Below, in pieces: positions 1-8,881 of a stretch of DNA of 64,000 bases. The stretch is from Anaerolineae bacterium. GTDB taxonomy: Bacteria; Chloroflexota; Anaerolineae; Promineifilales; Promineifilaceae. Under the pieces are notes generated by a model. It was not told the DNA's origin, made no database searches, and saw only the letters and a program-made list of their open reading frames with translations. The translations under genes and the position numbers were made by a program. The stretch spans positions 25,728-89,727 of the forward strand of contig JAHBVI010000012.1 in the NCBI GenBank assembly GCA_019637635.1, written 5' to 3'. The number at the start of each line of letters is the position of its first letter. Positions within the stretch are counted from its first letter, which is position 1.

Positions 1-1
1 G

Positions 2-712
2 CCAGAACAAAGTCCAGGCCAGCTGATGACCCTGACGCCGGTGCAGGATGTGGAAACCGAACGCAATGCTCAGGCCGCCTTCCGCACCATTTTCCGCACC
101 GTACAGGGGTATAAAGAGCAGCGGGCCATCATCCACTTCAACCTGTCTGGCGGGCGCAAGAGCATGTCTGTTTTTGCCATGGCCGCGGCCCAAATCCTGT
201 TTACGCCGGGCGACAAACTATGGCATGTCGTCTCCCGGTACGATTTTATGGACACCAAAACCATGCACGATGCAGGCGAGAACAGTCGGCTGGTGCCTAT
301 TCCCTTTATCTCTGTCAGCGCGTTGAACCCGGTGTTGGGGCTGCTAATTTCCAGCAATGATCCCTACGACGTGGTGCAGGCGCAGGAGAATTATCTGCAC
401 CTGATGGATTTACAGCGTAAGGAGAAGTTTCTGCGGGAACTGGATTTTGACGAGCGCCAGATTTTGATGGGGGTGGCACAGGGATTGAACAATGAGGAGA
501 TTGGCAACCGGCTAAAAAAAAGATTGAGTGGGAAAACGGTGGCAAACAAGTTGACAACAATTTATGAAACGTATATGGTATCCATTGTTGACGTGCCAAC
601 AGACGTCACCCGTCCTAACAATGAAAATATGAGAGCGTTTTTAGCGGCTGAATTTGGCGCTTACTTTCAACAGCGAGGAGAGTATCTGTCAACCACTGGA
701 GGGTTCGATTGA
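2..712 (+). CDS. CARF-like (NE0113-type) protein with HTH tail, 5' partial
   Basis: The reading frame is open from the window edge, so the N terminus lies outside; the first ATG inside is at 26. The visible part carries FNLSGGRKSMS, the signature loop of CRISPR-associated CARF proteins of the NE0113 family, which bind or degrade cyclic oligoadenylates made by Cas10. The C-terminal part, from about LDFDERQILMG to TVANKLTTIY, resembles a LuxR/GerE helix-turn-helix (conserved G-LNNEEIG and K-TVANKL). The stop shares one base with the next gene's ATG (TGATG), so it heads or belongs to the type III operon. Likely role (inference): a cOA-responsive regulator or ring nuclease. The family call is fairly firm; regulator versus nuclease is undecided. 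Confidence 0.62.
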   Translation, partial: PEQSPGQLMTLTPVQDVETERNAQAAFRTIFRTVQGYKEQRAIIHFNLSGGRKSMSVFAMAAAQILFTPGDKLWHVVSRYDFMDTKTMHDAGENSRLVPIPFISVSALNPVLGLLISSNDPYDVVQAQENYLHLMDLQRKEKFLRELDFDERQILMGVAQGLNNEEIGNRLKKRLSGKTVANKLTTIYETYMVSIVDVPTDVTRPNNENMRAFLAAEFGAYFQQRGEYLSTTGGFD

Positions 713-2382
713 TGGCTGAACTGCTTGACCCAACTGATTTAGAAGAATTAACCCGGCACTATTGGCAGACAAAGGACAAGTCCAGCAATGATTCCTGGGA
801 TGAGTATTTGATCTGTGCTGAATCAGATAGGGAGAAAAAAGATTACTCGTTGTTGGCATATGAAATGGCTTATGCAGACAGTCGGCGCAATACTCAAGAT
901 AAAACAAAGAGATATTTGCCACCACTCTATTCTAATACAACGTTGGTCATTTTAGTGGGTGAGACGTGGGAGCCAATCTTTCAATCTATATGGGCGCACA
1001 ACCCACAGCGGCTTGTCCCTGTAGTTAATAAACAGTATCCAAACAGATCCAAGAATCTTAACCACTGCAGCGGTGCCCTGGTGGATGGTAATGATTACTG
1101 GAACGGAATTAGTGATATGTTACAGAAACTGTTACGCCTGCCCCCAAGAGGGGAAGCATGGAAATTATTGGATAGATTGCCTACTGTTACCCTCAACAGC
1201 AATCAAGCTGCAAATAATTACCAACCGGTAGAGGATGAACCAGAACAGGTCTTCAGCTTTCTGCAAACACACTTACGCACGGATCTGCTCAACCCAGATT
1301 GTCAGGTGGTAGTAGACATTACCGGGGCTAAAAAAACAATGGTGGCTGGGGCGTTTATGCTGGCGGCCTATAGCCATGCACAAATTTGTTATGTGGATAC
1401 GGATAGGCATTACACCGGCCGTCCCTATGGCTACTCCTGCCATTTTCGCACCGTTAGCAACCCTATCAAGGCGCTCGCCCTACAAACCTGGGACAAAGTT
1501 GGCAAATTGTATGACCAATATGACTTTGCCGGCGCACTAAACTTGCTCCCGGACCATGAAACGTTTCCCCAAATTGCTGATTTACGCTGTTTTCTCTCTA
1601 TGTGCCAGGATTGGGAAAGCCGGCAGTTGCAATCAGCTTGGGAATCAGCCGACAAGTTACCTGATCATCTAAAGCGATATATCCCCTTAGCGGTTAAGGA
1701 ACTGCATCAATATATGCCCCAGTCTGGGGAAACGGCTCTCAAACCTGATCTATTCGCAGATGCCCCAACTGTGGTGATATATGCCTATGACGAACTTTAT
1801 CGCGTCCAGCGGTTGAAGTCTATGAGAGGGGCTTATAGAGATGCCTTTAGCCGCGCCTATGCTATATATGAAACTCTTTTTACCGCCAGGCTTGTTTCTC
1901 TTTTCAGGAATTGTGAACTTGATACTTCTTCACTAAATACACATTTGCAGTCGAGTGACGAAAACTGGCAATCAATTGTTATGACTTTATTGATCAAAAT
2001 GCAGAGCTACAAAGCCAGAGAGATACTACAAGGTAGAAAAGCCAAGACTAGGGATGGGCGATACCAAATCGAAACTAAGTGGAACAGGCAATCAGGCAGC
2101 CCTGGTTTTTTACCACTGGAGTTAAGTCCAAAAGAATTGAAAGACAAACGCAATGATATTACACACTCCTATATGCCTGTAACTAAAGATGATGTCAATG
2201 ACATTATTCGCTTAACATTACTGAATTTTGACAACTACTTGAAAGAGTGGGCAACGCCGTCAAACCTGGAAGGATTAGAGCGTGAAACGTATTATCAACT
2301 TCCTAATTGGAAACAGCTACGCGAGATTTGTAACCTCCATTTTATTCCAGTGCAGGCCGGAGAAGGAGGACAACGTGAGTGA
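712..2382 (+). CDS. CARF-HEPN ribonuclease (Csx1/Csm6-like, TIGR02710-type)
   Basis: 556 residues from ATG 712, preceded by GGAGGG about 9 nt upstream; a TTG at 709 is the alternative start. An N-terminal CARF half has LVILVGETWEP and later DITGAKKTMVAG, the ligand loop. The C-terminal half holds RNDITH, which fits the RX4-6H motif of HEPN RNases. Proteins of this layout are non-specific RNases switched on by cyclic oligoadenylate from Cas10, giving cell-wide RNA degradation during phage attack. The gene is more AT-rich than its neighbours and has no ACGGCCGT palindrome, unlike the rest of the operon, which may mean separate acquisition. It overlaps cas10 by 8 nt. Confidence 0.8.
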   Translation: MAELLDPTDLEELTRHYWQTKDKSSNDSWDEYLICAESDREKKDYSLLAYEMAYADSRRNTQDKTKRYLPPLYSNTTLVILVGETWEPIFQSIWAHNPQRLVPVVNKQYPNRSKNLNHCSGALVDGNDYWNGISDMLQKLLRLPPRGEAWKLLDRLPTVTLNSNQAANNYQPVEDEPEQVFSFLQTHLRTDLLNPDCQVVVDITGAKKTMVAGAFMLAAYSHAQICYVDTDRHYTGRPYGYSCHFRTVSNPIKALALQTWDKVGKLYDQYDFAGALNLLPDHETFPQIADLRCFLSMCQDWESRQLQSAWESADKLPDHLKRYIPLAVKELHQYMPQSGETALKPDLFADAPTVVIYAYDELYRVQRLKSMRGAYRDAFSRAYAIYETLFTARLVSLFRNCELDTSSLNTHLQSSDENWQSIVMTLLIKMQSYKAREILQGRKAKTRDGRYQIETKWNRQSGSPGFLPLELSPKELKDKRNDITHSYMPVTKDDVNDIIRLTLLNFDNYLKEWATPSNLEGLERETYYQLPNWKQLREICNLHFIPVQAGEGGQRE

Positions 2383-4090
2383 CGAAACTTATTTGTTTGG
2401 CGCCGAAGTAAATCGCATTCAAGATACCTTGTTTGCGGCTGGTTTACAACGACAGGTGGTGGGTGGTAGTCGTTTGCTGGCCGTCTTCACAGAAGCGGCA
2501 GCTAAGAAGGCAGCCAGCGAATACGGGGCAAGAGAGGTGATTGTCAAGGCTGGGGGGATGTTTCGCATCATTTTTGCCGATGGGAAGCAAGCGGTGGCCT
2601 TTGGGGATTTTGTTACTAGCAGTTACCATCTTTTGTTGGATGGGGCTATGTCTGTATCACCGCCCGTGTTATTTGAAGATCGTGGTATAAGCAACTGTGA
2701 CCCCAATGAGATGGCCTGCCACAGCAACGGGAAAGTGCCGTGCTTCACCTGTGCCAACAGGCAATTAGAGGAAAATATGGGGCGGTTGAAGCGAGAGCGG
2801 TTGTTCACTACCACTTCCCCCCATGCCCCCACGCACGCCTTTTGCCAGTCATCTGGTATCCAATTGGCTGAACATTGGGAGCCGTTAGCTGGTGATAGTG
2901 AAGAATATATCAGCGGCCCGGCCCGGCGTATGAAGGAAGTGGGACATGTAGAAAAGAAGGGCCAACCCATCACAGATACGGATGAGAAAGAGGGGTTTCT
3001 CTTCAAAATTCGAGAGGTCATTCCTAACAAAGAGCATCGCACTTGGAGATGGGCTAGACGACCGGAGGAAATTGCTGCCTGGGACGCAACGCAGAATAAT
3101 GTGGCTTATCTGGTAGCCGATGGCAATAACATGGGTAAATACTTTTCCCATTGCCGTACACCAGCACAGCGGCGAGAACTCTCTGAAGCTTTGCTACGGA
3201 TCGTGTATGAAACGATTGCGGATCCTATTTCTACGCTGGCAGACAGGCTATTTAATAGTTACCTTCGGCAAAGTAAGTCTGAGCATTTGCCCTTACTACC
3301 TCTTATTGCCGCCGGAGATGATGTATTTGTGTTATTGCCGGCCCTGTATGCTCTGGATTATGCTCGCCATTTTTGCCTGAGATTCAGTGAAAGAATGAAT
3401 AAACAGGCGGAAGAGATGGGACTCTTTGAAGGGCTGCCACCTATTACCATGAGTGCGGTCGTTGTCTATTGCAAACAGAGCTACCCTTACTTATTAGCGC
3501 ATCAACTGGGGGAGGAATTACTAAAGCAGACAAAACGGGTGGTGAAGACGGCCGGGCCGCGAGTTGGCTGGCATTCGGCCGTTTCTTTCGAGGTGATTAT
3601 TGGTAGTGCTGGCAGTAACGGCCGTGCCCACACCGGTAAGTATCGCCCTGGCTTGCGCACTTATTGGGCTGATGATTTGCCAGACGATGATGAGGCACTA
3701 TCCCGCGCCTTGCCCTTAAAACGTCTGTTTGACCAACGGCTATCCCTGGACAGCCCGCATCCTCAAGAACAATTGCCTGCCAAACGACGGGCAGAACTAC
3801 GGACTTTGTTTGACCGGCCTCCCGGAGAGGGTGATCTCACATTCGAGCAGTGGAATAACCAGTTAGTCCGACTATTGCAGCGAACTGAAGCCACCAGTTC
3901 TAAAGAGGTAAGGGAGCGAGTGGAGTGGGCTTTGGCGGGGTTGGGAAGTGCGCCAACGGCCAAGGATAGGGCCGGCTGGCGTGCTGCCCCAAAGGAAATG
4001 GGCTTATATTGGGCACATGGCTTGCCAGATTTACTGGCCTTATGGCCCTATGCCCAATCACTAGATGAAGATTTGGCACAGTATGGATAA
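2375..4090 (+). CDS. cas10: Cas10 family protein, HD-less, AGDD palm motif
   Basis: GTG start at 2375 behind AGAAGGAGGA (2361-2370), giving 571 residues. The N terminus has the palm-like VNRIQDTL and VGGSRLL typical of Cas10/Cmr2. A cysteine cluster (C108, C115, C123, C126) fits the Cas10 zinc finger. The second palm has DGNNMG (249-254) and AGDD (313-316), where most Cas10 proteins have GGDD; both aspartates, which bind metal for cOA synthesis, are kept. No HD nuclease domain precedes the first palm, as is usual in subtype III-D. It is the large subunit of the RNA-guided effector. Two CARF genes directly upstream argue that cOA synthesis still works (inference). The start overlaps the previous gene, implying translational coupling. 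Confidence 0.86.
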   Translation: MSDETYLFGAEVNRIQDTLFAAGLQRQVVGGSRLLAVFTEAAAKKAASEYGAREVIVKAGGMFRIIFADGKQAVAFGDFVTSSYHLLLDGAMSVSPPVLFEDRGISNCDPNEMACHSNGKVPCFTCANRQLEENMGRLKRERLFTTTSPHAPTHAFCQSSGIQLAEHWEPLAGDSEEYISGPARRMKEVGHVEKKGQPITDTDEKEGFLFKIREVIPNKEHRTWRWARRPEEIAAWDATQNNVAYLVADGNNMGKYFSHCRTPAQRRELSEALLRIVYETIADPISTLADRLFNSYLRQSKSEHLPLLPLIAAGDDVFVLLPALYALDYARHFCLRFSERMNKQAEEMGLFEGLPPITMSAVVVYCKQSYPYLLAHQLGEELLKQTKRVVKTAGPRVGWHSAVSFEVIIGSAGSNGRAHTGKYRPGLRTYWADDLPDDDEALSRALPLKRLFDQRLSLDSPHPQEQLPAKRRAELRTLFDRPPGEGDLTFEQWNNQLVRLLQRTEATSSKEVRERVEWALAGLGSAPTAKDRAGWRAAPKEMGLYWAHGLPDLLALWPYAQSLDEDLAQYG

Positions 4091-4099
4091 GGAGGCGTG

Positions 4100-6457
4100 A
4101 TGAGTATTAAACTGACTTTTGAGATTGTGCTTCATTCCGATTATCACGTCAGTGATGGGCAGCGATTTGGCTTTGCTATAGATTCAACGCTCTTGCGCGA
4201 TCATAATAAGTCGCCTGTTTTGCGGGGGACGGCCTTAGCAGGCTTGTTGCGTGATGGCTTCTATGATTTACTGGCCTTACTCAAGAGCAGTGGCCTTACC
4301 GCCGAACAAACCCTTGAAGCGGCCGAAGCGCGTTTATTTGGGTTGCCAGAAACGCCAAAATCCTGGGTGTTTAGCTCAACCAACCCGCTAAAAGAACATA
4401 AGGGCGGCCGTTGGGGCAGCGATGATGTCTGGCGAGTACGCATCAATCCCCGTACCCGGCGGAGCGATCCCCAAAAGTTGTTTGTCCAGGAGAAGGGAGA
4501 CGGCCGTTTGCGCTTCACCTTCACTGCCACCTGTGACGAGGAAACGGCCCAAAGCCGGGCGGATGCCGCGCTGTTGGTGGCGGTGGCTGGTATGGTGTGC
4601 CATCTCGGTTCTGGGCGGCGACGTGGGTCTGGGCATTGCCAATTCATACTCCTGGCGGCCGAGAATTTTATCGAGCGAAGCAGTGAAAATGACTCATGGC
4701 ATGATGTAGCCCTGGTAGTTTTTCAATCTTATTGGCTGGAAGGTAAGGCGTTGCCAGCCGCTCCAGCCAAAAACGCCAGCCCTATGGATGCAGAGAATGG
4801 AGAGGTCAGGCGATTCCGCATCATCGCCCGGTTAGCCGAGCCTGTTATCGTCGCGGATAAATCCCAGGTAGCCAATGCTTTTGAAACCTTAAAGACTATA
4901 CCAGGAACTGTTTTGCTGGGAGCATTAGCCAATCGAACCGCCAAACACACCCAATTGAAAGAAGGCACACCTGAACACAAGCAGTTTGTAAAGATGTTCT
5001 TTCGTGGGGGTGTGGCGGTAACAGGCTTGCTGCCGGCAATGGGGGAATCGCTTTTGTATCCTTCACTTAAAGCACCCCAATCCTGGGCACAATGTGAATT
5101 ACATCCCACATTCACCAAAGAACGCTCGCAGCAATCACACCCCTTTCACGATCTCTCCGAAACAGTTGCCCAAAACAAATGTAGCGATAACACTTGTGAC
5201 GGCCAGCTAAAATCTGTGAGTGGTTTTATTAACCTCAGGGGTGAACGTAGCTATCACGATGTACAAACCAGCGAGGAAATCCATATTACGATGAACCGTC
5301 AAACGGGGCGGGTGGCTGAAGGGAATCTATATACCTATCAAATGATTCAGGCCGGACAGTGGTTTATCGGAGAGTTGACCTGTGTGCCTGGGATGTGGGC
5401 TGAGTTGCAGGAAAAGACAGGGCTGCGCCTGGGCAAGATTTTCTCTATTCGCCTGGGCAAGGCCACCCGGCGTGGTTATGGTTTAACCCATCTATATTTG
5501 GAGGAAATGGACGCAGAGGAACCATCTAGTTGGGCATTAAAAAGTTTGAGCGAACGGCTGGCACAAGGAGAGGCAAAAACGAAAGTCAATGTCACCATGT
5601 TGTTTCTAACGGATGCTATTTTGATTGACCGTTGGGGGCGGTTTAGGCAGGGAATAGACCGGGCTGCTTTGGTGGAGTTGCTCGGTGTGGACGAGAAACA
5701 GGTTGGTAATGAGGTGGAAGCGTTTGTGAACGGCCGTATCGTGGACAGCTTCAACACCCACCGCCAGATGCCACGCTGGCGTGATGAGGCTATCACGGCC
5801 GGCTCCATGGTGCGGTTCACCCTAAGCGGCCTTCAGCATGAGGCAATGCTCGCCGCTTTGCAAAAAGTAGAAAAGGAAGGAATAGGTTTACGCCGCCAGG
5901 AAGGCTTTGGCTGTGTGGCCTTTAATCATCCTATTTTTGAAGCACAACCAAAATTAGACGGGATTTCTCTTTCTGATATGAAGGAGGCTTTGACTCAATT
6001 ATCACCTGCCAGCACCCAAGCAGATGAGGCCATAAAGATCATTCATAATGAATTAGATTACGCCCGGAACACCTGGCAGAAGGAACTAGATGACCATCAA
6101 CGGCAGCATCCACAGCTTTGGAAAGAGACTCTTAATGACAGTTATGAACCGGTGGCGCGACTGATTTATCTATACCGATATCGTTCAGTAACTGATTTAC
6201 TGACCTGGTTTGAGGGGAACGGCCGTTCTCTGGAAAACGCGCAAAACCTGTGGGGAGATCATAAACTGGTTGGCCGGGATGAACAATCAAAACTAGACGA
6301 GGCAGTCATAAAAGAAGTAAAAGGGTTATTACAGAAATTAAAAGATAAGCCACAGGGCCACCAGACAGTAGGGATGACCCTATTAGCCAGCCGATTGGGT
6401 GAACAGATTAACAGCAATCGCAAAGGACAACGGCCGAAGGAGAAAACGAATGCCTGA
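4100..6457 (+). CDS. Multi-RAMP fusion, Cas7-Cas5-Cas11-like (Csx10-related)
   Basis: 785 residues from ATG 4100; AAGGAGG lies at 4089-4095. Three RAMP-like stretches are visible. Residues about 1-190 have LRGTALAGLLRDGF and the glycine loop GSGRRRGSGHC. Residues about 235-470 have IPGTVLLGALANR and GKATRRGYG. Residues about 490-620 have LRRQEGFGCVAF. The last 160 residues are charged and helical, with no RAMP motif. This order matches the Cas7-Cas5-Cas11 fusion known from type III-Dv/III-D2 effectors, which would explain why no separate small-subunit gene exists here. It should cap the 5' handle of the crRNA and supply a small-subunit surface (inference). It overlaps the next gene by 8 nt. 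Confidence 0.75.
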   Translation: MSIKLTFEIVLHSDYHVSDGQRFGFAIDSTLLRDHNKSPVLRGTALAGLLRDGFYDLLALLKSSGLTAEQTLEAAEARLFGLPETPKSWVFSSTNPLKEHKGGRWGSDDVWRVRINPRTRRSDPQKLFVQEKGDGRLRFTFTATCDEETAQSRADAALLVAVAGMVCHLGSGRRRGSGHCQFILLAAENFIERSSENDSWHDVALVVFQSYWLEGKALPAAPAKNASPMDAENGEVRRFRIIARLAEPVIVADKSQVANAFETLKTIPGTVLLGALANRTAKHTQLKEGTPEHKQFVKMFFRGGVAVTGLLPAMGESLLYPSLKAPQSWAQCELHPTFTKERSQQSHPFHDLSETVAQNKCSDNTCDGQLKSVSGFINLRGERSYHDVQTSEEIHITMNRQTGRVAEGNLYTYQMIQAGQWFIGELTCVPGMWAELQEKTGLRLGKIFSIRLGKATRRGYGLTHLYLEEMDAEEPSSWALKSLSERLAQGEAKTKVNVTMLFLTDAILIDRWGRFRQGIDRAALVELLGVDEKQVGNEVEAFVNGRIVDSFNTHRQMPRWRDEAITAGSMVRFTLSGLQHEAMLAALQKVEKEGIGLRRQEGFGCVAFNHPIFEAQPKLDGISLSDMKEALTQLSPASTQADEAIKIIHNELDYARNTWQKELDDHQRQHPQLWKETLNDSYEPVARLIYLYRYRSVTDLLTWFEGNGRSLENAQNLWGDHKLVGRDEQSKLDEAVIKEVKGLLQKLKDKPQGHQTVGMTLLASRLGEQINSNRKGQRPKEKTNA

Positions 6458-8267
6458 GTATTTTATTACCGCTCATTTGGTCTTAGAGAGTGCCTTGCAT
6501 ATCGGCAGTGGCAAGGGAGGCGATCCCACAGATGCGCCCATACGCCGGGCCAGGGACGGCCGTTTGCTCATTCCAGGAACGGCCGTTGCCGGCAGCCTGC
6601 GTTCTGCAGCCACCCGATTGGCCCCGCGACTGGGTTTTGATAGGTGCCAGGCATTAGATAGGCAGGATTATAAGAAGCCATGTGGGTGTCCTGTGTGTCA
6701 AGTGTTTGGGGATGTCAACCCAATGGAGAAACCAACACCAGAACCAGACGATTGGATTGAGGCCATCGCTTCTCGCTTATGGATTCAAGACGCCTTTGCA
6801 GAGGCAATAGTCCCCACCTTTGTGCGGGATGGGGTAGGCATTGACCACAAATCTGGACATGCTTCCCAACATGTCAAGTTTGATTATGAAGTAATCCCCC
6901 GTCATACAGCATTTATCTTGACGATGCGGCTGGCTTATAACCTGGGCGAGTCTAAACAGCAGCTGGTTGACAAGGCAACTGAACAAAAGATATGGATGTT
7001 ATTGACGGCCGTATTAACTGAATGGGAGCAAGGGCGTGGCCAGCTAGGAGGTAATATTGCTCGCGGTTTGGGGCGGTTTACTCTGGAAAAGCTGACCTGT
7101 TCTCAGCCTGAATTGAAAACACCCGCTCAATTGATAGATTATCTGAAAGCCATGAATCGAGCAGATGTTAGCAAGCCACTCAAGGATTGGCCAGAAGAAT
7201 GGCTGCAAAAGGCACGACAGGCAGTAGAAAAGCAGAAGGAAAGCGATCGTTTCCAAACCATTGCTTCCTGCTTCGTCACTGTAAAGTTCACCCTCAAGTT
7301 CACCGATTTTTTCCTGCAAAATGATCCATTGGTGGCCTTTATCACTGGTTTTGATCACGCTCCTTTGGTGGAAAAGTTAACCGATGATGGCCTGGGTAAT
7401 CCTGTGCTGGCCGGTTCCAGCCTTCGCGGCGTACTGCGCAGCCAGGCAGGAAAGATTATCCGTACCCTCTATACAGCCTACTGCCTGGATAACGCCAGCG
7501 ACCCCACCCAAACGTTCCTATTAAACTGCCCCTCTTGCGACGTATTAGAGGATAACGACGGCGCAGCAATTGCCAGTTGTTATAGCCGCCTGAACCTGGA
7601 TAGGGAAGAAGAGCGGCTTCACGAATGGCAAGAAGCTGATTTTTGCCTGACCTGCCAGCTTTTTGGCAATCAGGAACGAGGCAGTCGCCTTTGGATTCGA
7701 GACGCTGTCTGGAGCAAACCAGATGAGGCAACCTGGCAGGCACAGGACTTTCTGGCAATAGACCGATTTACAGGTGGTGGCCTGGATGGGGCCAAGTTTG
7801 ATGCCGCGCCATTGACCATGGCAGAGTTTGAAACGGCCGTTACGCTTCACAATCCAGCAGAATGGGAATTGGGACTCTTAGCACTGCTACTACGCGACCT
7901 GGCTGATAAACGGCTGACATTAGGTTTTGGGGCGGCCAAGGGGTATGGCCGGGTGCAGGCCACTGATTTTATCTGGGAGATTGGCTATCTGCATAAGGAT
8001 GACCTGGCGGAAAACGGTCGGGACTTATGGCCGCCCCTCACACCTCAAGCAAGCGGCATTTACCAGTTGGCTCAATATACACCACCAGCATGGCTACCTG
8101 ATGATTGGCAAGATCATGCTGCGAAATGGGTAGAACAGTTTAACGACAAGGTGGAGAGTTTTAGGCAATCTAAGTATGTCAGGCAACTGGCCCAAGACTC
8201 ATTTTTCGGTACGGATGTGGAGAGGCTTTACGGCCGTTCCCGGACAGAGGTAAATATTCATGAATAA
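6450..8267 (+). CDS. Tandem Cas7 fusion (Cas7-2x-like RAMP protein)
   Basis: 605 residues from ATG 6450, behind GAAGGAG. Two Cas7 (Csm3-like) modules follow each other. Module one has LHIGSGKGGDP, IPGTAVAGSLRS and a CGCPVCQVFGD zinc/thumb motif. Module two has LAGSSLRGVLRS, a CPSC pair and CLTCQLFGNQ, and ends with GFGAAKGYGR. Cas7 subunits form the backbone that holds the crRNA and cut target RNA every six nucleotides through an acidic residue near the N-terminal loop; candidate residues are the aspartates around DAPIRRARDG. Fused double Cas7 subunits are known from III-Dv complexes. The gene lies in the middle of the effector operon and overlaps the Csx19-like gene by 8 nt. Confidence 0.78.
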   Translation: MPEYFITAHLVLESALHIGSGKGGDPTDAPIRRARDGRLLIPGTAVAGSLRSAATRLAPRLGFDRCQALDRQDYKKPCGCPVCQVFGDVNPMEKPTPEPDDWIEAIASRLWIQDAFAEAIVPTFVRDGVGIDHKSGHASQHVKFDYEVIPRHTAFILTMRLAYNLGESKQQLVDKATEQKIWMLLTAVLTEWEQGRGQLGGNIARGLGRFTLEKLTCSQPELKTPAQLIDYLKAMNRADVSKPLKDWPEEWLQKARQAVEKQKESDRFQTIASCFVTVKFTLKFTDFFLQNDPLVAFITGFDHAPLVEKLTDDGLGNPVLAGSSLRGVLRSQAGKIIRTLYTAYCLDNASDPTQTFLLNCPSCDVLEDNDGAAIASCYSRLNLDREEERLHEWQEADFCLTCQLFGNQERGSRLWIRDAVWSKPDEATWQAQDFLAIDRFTGGGLDGAKFDAAPLTMAEFETAVTLHNPAEWELGLLALLLRDLADKRLTLGFGAAKGYGRVQATDFIWEIGYLHKDDLAENGRDLWPPLTPQASGIYQLAQYTPPAWLPDDWQDHAAKWVEQFNDKVESFRQSKYVRQLAQDSFFGTDVERLYGRSRTEVNIHE

Positions 8268-8880
8268 GGGACCCAAAACCGCCCAGGAGTTCATTGACGA
8301 AGCGTTTGCCAAAGCAGATGCTGCTGTTAAGGAACAGCGAAATGCCACCAATCTATTCATTTGGGGTGGCCGATTCGCCGAAGATAATGAAAGTGACTTG
8401 CCCCAATTGGTTCAATTTTTGCAGGCATGGCAAGCGGACAGCAGCCTTGCTTTCACATGGGCCATGGTGGAAGAGGTGGAGCATTTTTATGTGAGACCTA
8501 CTTCATTGAAAGAAATGATACAGGACCATGACCAGATTGAACGGGTACGTCTGTTTGGGCCAGAAGGGGATTTGTCTATTCGGCGAGATGCAGACATGCT
8601 CTATTGGCACTTTATCAGTGAGACACATCAGCAAGTGCCTGTAGGCCCAATTTTTAATCCCGTTTCCTTTTGGGATGAAGCAACTAATCAAGGTCGCACA
8701 TTTGCTTGCCATGAACAATGTTATTACCAATGGCGGCGAGATGTAAGGGAACGGCGAGTGACGCATAAGTGGGCATCTGATGTTGCTCTGACAGGCAAAC
8801 AGTATTTGCGACAGGCACATTATCTGGAAAACGGCCGTATCGCTTTTGTGCGCTACGTGGATTTTAAGGAGGCAAAATAG
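8260..8880 (+). CDS. Csx19-like protein (TIGR03984-type)
   Basis: 206 residues from ATG 8260, overlapping the upstream stop. Recognisable segments are VRLFGPEGDLSIRRD in the middle and WASDVALTGKQY near the end, which I associate with the Csx19/TIGR03984 family; that match is from memory. Csx19 is a subtype III-D marker and is a structural subunit in the III-Dv complex. Its position between the tandem Cas7 gene and the large RAMP gene is the usual one. No catalytic motif is visible. It has two cysteines close together (FACHEQC) but no full zinc-binding set. Confidence 0.6.
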   Translation: MNKGPKTAQEFIDEAFAKADAAVKEQRNATNLFIWGGRFAEDNESDLPQLVQFLQAWQADSSLAFTWAMVEEVEHFYVRPTSLKEMIQDHDQIERVRLFGPEGDLSIRRDADMLYWHFISETHQQVPVGPIFNPVSFWDEATNQGRTFACHEQCYYQWRRDVRERRVTHKWASDVALTGKQYLRQAHYLENGRIAFVRYVDFKEAK

Positions 8881-8881
8881 G

